Below, in pieces: positions 5,749-9,221 of a stretch of 9,221 nucleotides of DNA. The stretch's first letter is position 1. Each line of letters starts with the position of its first letter. The DNA is from an uncultured Collinsella sp. GTDB taxonomy: Bacteria > Actinomycetota > Coriobacteriia > Coriobacteriales > Coriobacteriaceae. Both the position numbers and the translations under genes were made by a program. The notes beneath the pieces are model-generated. The model worked only from the letters and a program-made list of their open reading frames with translations. It did no database searches and was not told the origin of the DNA. The stretch covers positions 1 through 9,221 of the forward strand of contig CABRZY010000062.1 of NCBI GenBank assembly GCA_902475475.1. The letters run 5' to 3'.

Positions 5749-6135
5749 GCCCGCTCCTCAACTCGACCGTATTGACACTGTAGCCGCAAGACCATACAAG
5801 CCGCGCTATGAATAGAGCGACCTTGTGTTTTAGGTTGTCTTTTGGTACGCAAGCGGCAAGTTTTTGTACAGCGAGGGCCGATTGTTATTAATCCCCCGAC
5901 TAATCGGTCTTTAAGCAGGTAAATGAGCTTGTCAGCTTGTCCCATCTAAGCGGCAGTGTAACGCAGATGAACAAGGTTCAGCCATGTCATTCAACTCGCC
6001 TAGCACCCGCTACCGTCTACGACCTTCTAGTGGCATTTTTGCATAGAATCTGGTATGGAATGAATCAAGCTGTTGGGCATCCGGCATTCGTCAAGCTTGC
6101 GGCAAGATTTTGGTCAAGTGGGTAAAAAGGGATAG
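5749..6135. other. Gene-free, AT-richer intergenic region upstream of the SARP regulator
   Basis: No credible gene is seen between the regulator start and the nagB terminator. The stretch is poorer in GC than its surroundings. It contains a perfect 8-bp tandem repeat AGCTTGTC (5926-5941), an imperfect hairpin with CCGATT/AATCGG arms (about 5878-5908), and an unusual density of CAAG/CTTG tetramers. A promoter for the regulator must lie here on the minus strand, but I found only weak candidates (for example TTGTAT and TCAATA 18 bases apart, about 5770-5800). A 62-codon open frame on the plus strand (5937-6125) has no ribosome binding site or recognisable motif, so I do not call it. Confidence 0.6.
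6092..6118. promoter_or_regulatory. Phased CAAG direct repeats, candidate regulator-binding site
   Basis: Three same-strand copies of a (T/G)CAAG motif begin at 6092, 6103 and 6115, that is, 11 and 12 bases apart, about one DNA turn each. A fourth TCAAG is at 6066. Known SARP regulators bind short direct repeats spaced about 11 bases apart, and a SARP gene begins 344 bases away. Binding here is inference only, and the gene such a site would control is not evident. Confidence 0.3.
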
Positions 6136-6163
6136 CAAAAAGGCCCCCGCAAAGCGGAGGCCT
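6136..6163 (-). terminator. Intrinsic terminator after nagB
   Basis: On the minus strand AGGCCTCCGC (6154-6163) pairs with GCGGGGGCCT (6141-6150) around loop TTT (10 bp, one T-G pair), followed by a TTTTT run that overlaps the last stem base. It lies 33 bases after the nagB stop and closes the amino-sugar cluster. Confidence 0.92.
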
Positions 6164-6196
6164 TAGGCAAGGCTATGTCGAGCTGCAGGATTCGCG

Positions 6197-6925
6197 CTAC
6201 TCGCAGAGCGAAAGGGCGGCCTCATCGGCAACGACAACGCAGTTGGTGTGCAGCTGCAGGATCGAAGCCGGGCACTCGGGCGTAACCGGACCATAGCACA
6301 TGTCATGCACGGCCTGAGCCTTGGCCTCGCCGTTGGCGACGACCAGGATCATGCGGGCATACATGATGGTCTGGGTACCCATGGTGTAGGCCTGACGGGG
6401 AACATCGTCGATGCTGTCGAACAGGCGGCTGTTGGCCTGAATGGTGCTCTCGGTGAGGTCGACGCAGTGCGTGCCCTTGGAGAAGTGGTCATCGGGCTCG
6501 TTGAAGCCGATGTGGCCGTTGTTGCCAATACCGAGCAGCTGCAGATCCGGGTAACCGGCCTCGGCGACGATCTTGTCGTACTCAGAGCAGGCAGCGGCGG
6601 CGTCGGGGTTGGAGCCATCGGGCACATGCGTGTTGTTAAGGTCGATGTTGATGTGATCGAAGAAGTTCTCACGCATGAAGTAGTGATAGCTCTGGGGATC
6701 GTCGTGCGAAAGGCCGCGATACTCGTCCAGGTTGTAGGTGCTGACCTCGGCAAAGTCGACGTCGCCCTTCTTGTACCAAGCAGCGAGCTGCTTGTAGGCA
6801 CCGATCGGGGTGGAGCCGGTGGCAAGGCCCAGCACACAGTCGGGCTTGAGGATAACCTGGGCCGAGATGATATTAGCGGCCTTGCGGCTCATATCCTCGT
6901 AGTCTTTAGCTTTAATGATCTTCAT
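6197..6925 (-). CDS. nagB: Glucosamine-6-phosphate deaminase
   Basis: A complete 242-residue NagB. It converts glucosamine-6-phosphate to fructose-6-phosphate and ammonia in the cytoplasm, the step that sends amino sugars into glycolysis. Visible motifs are the phosphate loop GLATGSTP (33-40), NLDEY with the catalytic aspartate (D67), and GIGNNGHIGFNEP (132-144) with catalytic H138 and E143. The length and the NGHIGFNEP form match the short Bacillus-type enzymes, which lack the longer C-terminal part used for allostery in E. coli; E. coli has D where N136 stands here. The open frame extends far upstream, but the start is set at 6925 by homology and by AAAGGA six bases before the ATG. It is the last gene of the glmM-EIIA-nagB row, with a terminator 33 bases beyond its stop and a 271-base leader before it. 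Confidence 0.96.
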   Translation of the reverse strand: MKIIKAKDYEDMSRKAANIISAQVILKPDCVLGLATGSTPIGAYKQLAAWYKKGDVDFAEVSTYNLDEYRGLSHDDPQSYHYFMRENFFDHINIDLNNTHVPDGSNPDAAAACSEYDKIVAEAGYPDLQLLGIGNNGHIGFNEPDDHFSKGTHCVDLTESTIQANSRLFDSIDDVPRQAYTMGTQTIMYARMILVVANGEAKAQAVHDMCYGPVTPECPASILQLHTNCVVVADEAALSLCE

Positions 6926-7196
6926 TACGCGTCCTTTCTCGTACAAGAGAGGCAAGGCTCCCTTACAAGCACTTGCCCGCGGCCCGCGTCGGCCGCAACC
7001 AACGTGTGCGGCCACCAGGGCGAGGTCGCGTAATGTATGTGTCTCGTGTCTAGCCGCGTCGAGGCCCCTGCCCGTCCACGGTGACCCAAAGCCTTTTAGC
7101 TTCGGACAAATCCCATCTTGCCACGGAGGGCGTCCTCTTTCAAGGGCGCCCTCCGTAAACGTGTTTGAATTGTAGGCTAATGGCCACGTGCACTTG
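6926..7196 (-). promoter_or_regulatory. Long structured leader/intergenic region before nagB
   Basis: These 271 bases hold no gene. On the minus strand, in order, they contain a TACAAT -10-like box without a good -35 (7169-7174), a strong hairpin (7123-7156), a second weak -10 candidate TACATT (7032-7037), a 7-bp hairpin GGCCGCA/TGCGGCC (6991-7013), a GGCAAG/CTTGCC pairing near 6951-6977, and the nagB ribosome binding site (6932-6938). The reading frame stays open by chance of high GC. It may be a nagB control region, but I recognise no known riboswitch. Confidence 0.45.
7123..7156 (-). terminator. Strong hairpin after the EIIA gene, atypical terminator
   Basis: ACGGAGGGCG pairs perfectly with CGCCCTCCGT (10 bp) around a 14-base loop that can add three further pairs (CCT/AGG). 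It lies 40 bases after the EIIA stop. No T-run follows on the minus strand, so it is either a weak terminator, a 3'-end stabiliser of the glmM-EIIA message, or a leader structure for nagB. Confidence 0.5.
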
Positions 7197-7694
7197 CTAG
7201 CGCTCGCGAGCAACGATAAGCTGGTCCATCTCTTCGACATGCACGCCAACGGAGCCCTTGATGCTCGAGAACTCAACGGAGTTGCACACCAAGATGGGAA
7301 CCGTCACATCGTAGCCCTCGGCAGCAATTGCCTCGCGATCGAACTCAATGAGTACATCGCCCTTATGGACGATGTCACCCACTTGCGCATGTACGGTAAA
7401 GTGCTTGCCCTCGAGCTGAACAGTGTCCAAACCAACGTGGATGAGCACGTCCAGGCCATCGACCGTGTTAAGCGCAACGGCGTGTCCCGTGGGAAAAATG
7501 GCCTCGACCTTGGCATCAGCCGGTGCAATCACACGCGTTCCGGTGGGCTGAATCGCCACGCCCTGGCCCAAAAGGCCGGTAGCAAACGTCTGGTCGTTTA
7601 CCTCGGAAAGTGGAATGACGTCGCCCGAGATGGGAGCATCCAGCGTAAGGACTCGACCACGCATACCCAAAGACCTTAGGACTTTAGCGAACAT
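7197..7694 (-). CDS. crr: PTS glucose-family EIIA component, free-standing
   Basis: A complete 165-residue EIIA of the glucose/N-acetylglucosamine superfamily. It takes phosphate from HPr on a histidine and passes it to a sugar-specific EIIB, and in some bacteria also signals carbon status. The fold shows APISGDVIPLSEVND (20-34), PTGTRVIAPADAKVEAIF (50-67), the helper histidine in PTGHAVAL (H71) and the phosphorylated histidine in LIHVGLDTV (H86), then LEGKHF, GDIVHKGDVLIEFD and VPILVCN. No EIIB or EIIC domain is attached and none is encoded nearby, so the permease partner must be elsewhere. The ATG at 7694 is chosen over one seven codons upstream because GAGGGGG lies just before it. It sits 71 bases after glmM without a clear terminator between, so co-transcription is likely. 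The symbol is by family; which sugar it serves is unknown. Confidence 0.9.
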   Translation of the reverse strand: MFAKVLRSLGMRGRVLTLDAPISGDVIPLSEVNDQTFATGLLGQGVAIQPTGTRVIAPADAKVEAIFPTGHAVALNTVDGLDVLIHVGLDTVQLEGKHFTVHAQVGDIVHKGDVLIEFDREAIAAEGYDVTVPILVCNSVEFSSIKGSVGVHVEEMDQLIVARER

Positions 7695-7765
7695 GCTCCC
7701 CCTCGGACATACCAATCAATCAAAATAACCTTAACAGTTTACCACTTGGCACCCGTTTTTGACCA

Positions 7766-9103
7766 TTAGGGAAGTTCGCGCTTGACAACCTCGACGATGT
7801 CGTCGACAACGCGCTGGGTCAGCTCGTGCGTCTCGGCCTCGGCCATCACGCGGACCAGCGGCTCGGTGCCACTCGGACGCACCAGAATGCGGCCGCGACC
7901 GTCAAGCTCCTTCTCGGCAGCAGCGACGGCATCCCAGATGGGCTGGCAATCGTCCAGACCGGCCTTGTTGTCGGAATGCACGTTAACGAGTACCTGCGGG
8001 TACTTCTTCATGATGCCGGCAAGATCGGTGAGGGTACGACCGGTGCGCTTGAGCACGGCCAGAAGCTGCAGAGCCGTCACCAGGCCGTCACCGGTGGTGT
8101 TGTGCTCCAGAAAGATGATGTGGCCGGACTGTTCGCCGCCGATGACGGCGCCGTCCGCGAGCATGCGCTCCAGAACGTAGCGGTCGCCCACGGCGGTCTG
8201 AACCATCTCGAAGCCCTGCTCCTTCATAGCGATGGAGAAGCCCAGGTTGCACATGACGGTCGAGACGATCTCGGAGTTGGCGAGCTTGCCGCGAGCGGCG
8301 AGGTCAGAACCGCAGATAGCCAGGATGTAGTCACCGTCGATCTCATTGCCCTCGCTGTCCACGAACAGTACGCGGTCGGCGTCGCCGTCGTGGGCCAGGC
8401 CGATATCAGCATGGGTGCGCAGCACGAGCTCGCGAAGGGGCTCGAGGTGCGTAGAGCCGCACTCAACATTAATGTCGGTGCCGCAATAATCGGTGTTGAT
8501 GGCATGGACCGTGGCTCCTAGGCGCTGCAGCGCGGCGGGCGTGGTCTGGCAGGAAGCACCGTGACCACAGTCGACGGCAACGACCAGGCCATCGAGCCTC
8601 AGGCCATCAAGCGTATCGATGGCATGATCGACATATGCCTTGCGGGCATCCTTCATCTTGATGATGTGGCCCACGCCAGCACCGGTCGGCAGCGTGTCGG
8701 CAGCCATGGCTTCCTCGGACATGACCCAGGCGCTGATCTCTTCCTCGACAGCATCGGGAAGCTTCATACCCTTGCGGCTAAAGAACTTGATGCCGTTGAA
8801 CTCCGGCGGATTGTGCGAAGCGGAGATGACGATGCCGCCATCGAGCTCGTTTTGAACAGTGAGCAGCGCCACGGCGGGTGTGGGGATAACGCCGCAGCAA
8901 TGCGGGCGGCCGCCCTCGGCCATAATGCCGGCGGTCAGAGCGCTCTCGAGCATGGTGCCCGAAAGGCGCGTGTCACGGCCGATGCAGATGTCCGGACCAA
9001 GGAACTTGGTCGCCGCGCGGCCCAGACGAAACGCGAGGTCGCACGAAAGATCGGCGTTGGCGACGCCACGGACGCCATCGGTACCGAAGATGTTCTGGGG
9101 CAT
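7766..9103 (-). CDS. glmM: Phosphoglucosamine mutase
   Basis: A complete 445-residue GlmM, the normal family length. It interconverts glucosamine-6-phosphate and glucosamine-1-phosphate, the second step to UDP-GlcNAc for peptidoglycan. Domain landmarks in order are FGTDGVRG (6-13), the catalytic phosphoserine in ISASHNPPEFNGIKFF (S96), the magnesium loop HDGDADR (238-244, with D239, D241 and D243), the sugar-binding GGEQSGH (322-328) and the phosphate-binding RPSGTEP (409-415). The EQSGH form and FGTDGVRG start separate it from phosphomannomutases. The start at 9103 has AAGGAG seven bases upstream. It heads the row with the EIIA and nagB genes, placing synthesis and breakdown of glucosamine-6-P side by side. 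Confidence 0.97.
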   Translation of the reverse strand: MPQNIFGTDGVRGVANADLSCDLAFRLGRAATKFLGPDICIGRDTRLSGTMLESALTAGIMAEGGRPHCCGVIPTPAVALLTVQNELDGGIVISASHNPPEFNGIKFFSRKGMKLPDAVEEEISAWVMSEEAMAADTLPTGAGVGHIIKMKDARKAYVDHAIDTLDGLRLDGLVVAVDCGHGASCQTTPAALQRLGATVHAINTDYCGTDINVECGSTHLEPLRELVLRTHADIGLAHDGDADRVLFVDSEGNEIDGDYILAICGSDLAARGKLANSEIVSTVMCNLGFSIAMKEQGFEMVQTAVGDRYVLERMLADGAVIGGEQSGHIIFLEHNTTGDGLVTALQLLAVLKRTGRTLTDLAGIMKKYPQVLVNVHSDNKAGLDDCQPIWDAVAAAEKELDGRGRILVRPSGTEPLVRVMAEAETHELTQRVVDDIVEVVKRELP

Positions 9104-9152
9104 AGGATCGCTCCTTCCCTAGCAGGCGATATGCAACCGCCCACCCGAGTCG

Positions 9153-9188
9153 AAAAAGAAAAGCGGGACCCGCCGAGGAATCGGCAGG
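9153..9188 (-). terminator. Terminator-like hairpin upstream of glmM
   Basis: On the minus strand CCTGCCGA (9181-9188) pairs with TCGGCGGG (9169-9176) around a four-base loop (8 bp, one T-G pair), followed six bases later by TTTTCTTTTT (9153-9162). A shorter alternative GCGG/CCGC stem abuts the T-run directly. It probably ends a gene lying beyond the window's right edge. Bases 9189-9221 are too few to name that gene, and I see only a weak promoter candidate (TCGACT, 16 bases, TATCGC) before glmM. Confidence 0.6.
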
Positions 9189-9221
9189 GCGGCGGCATCT
9201 CCGGTCAGTCCGGCGCTCTGC

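Noticed and set aside
6031..6044. Sigma-54-like TGGCAT...TTGCA at the plus strand
   Set aside because: The GG and GC elements are about nine bases apart rather than twelve, and no gene lies downstream on that strand.
5937..6125. 62-codon plus-strand open frame
   Set aside because: It has no ribosome binding site, domain or supporting context and lies in the low-complexity CAAG-rich region.
6516..6520. Asparagine (N136) where E. coli NagB has a catalytic-loop aspartate
   Set aside because: Bacillus-type NagB enzymes normally have NGHIGFNEP, so this is a subfamily feature and not a defect.
6926..7276. 117-codon N-terminal extension of NagB
   Set aside because: NagB homologues start at MKIIKA, with a good ribosome binding site there; the extension overlaps the EIIA gene and shows no family similarity.
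1..9221. CRISPR array, transposase, phage or toxin-antitoxin genes
   Set aside because: No regularly spaced repeats, integrase or transposase motifs, or small paired genes were seen on either strand.

Overview
The window looks like chromosomal DNA of a high-GC Gram-positive anaerobe. The protein set (Bacillus-type NagB, free-standing glucose-family EIIA, actinobacterial-style SARP regulator, BFN/DUF151 protein) and the general sequence character suggest the class Coriobacteriia (Actinomycetota), most likely Collinsella or a close relative. That placement is inference from gene character, not from a marker gene.

Left part (1-1005, minus strand): a complete BFN-domain (DUF151) gene ends at the window edge. 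Upstream of it is a stable-RNA operon read on the minus strand: promoter, tRNA-Ile(GAT), a strong 16-bp hairpin, tRNA-Ala(TGC), a second tRNA-Ile identical to the first, then a classic intrinsic terminator. Positions 1006-1333 hold no gene but contain a GC-rich hairpin element and a plus-strand terminator-like hairpin just before the next gene.

Middle (1334-5748): a GTG-started class I SAM-dependent methyltransferase and the ribosome-associated protein YhbY lie on the plus strand, each followed or preceded by structured intergenic DNA. They converge on a 999-residue minus-strand regulator with an N-terminal P-loop NTPase, a long helical middle and a C-terminal winged-helix plus BTAD (SARP) module. 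The 448 bases upstream of this regulator carry no recognisable gene but are rich in CAAG/CTTG motifs.

Right part (6136-9221, minus strand): an amino-sugar cluster in the order glmM, a glucose-family PTS EIIA, nagB, closed by a terminator after nagB. GlmM drives glucosamine-6-P towards UDP-GlcNAc and the cell wall. NagB takes glucosamine-6-P back to fructose-6-P plus ammonia. The EIIA would phosphorylate a sugar-specific EIIB encoded elsewhere, or act as a carbon-status signal. The cluster therefore joins uptake or signalling with both exits from the glucosamine-6-P pool. A terminator-like structure at the right edge separates glmM from whatever lies upstream.
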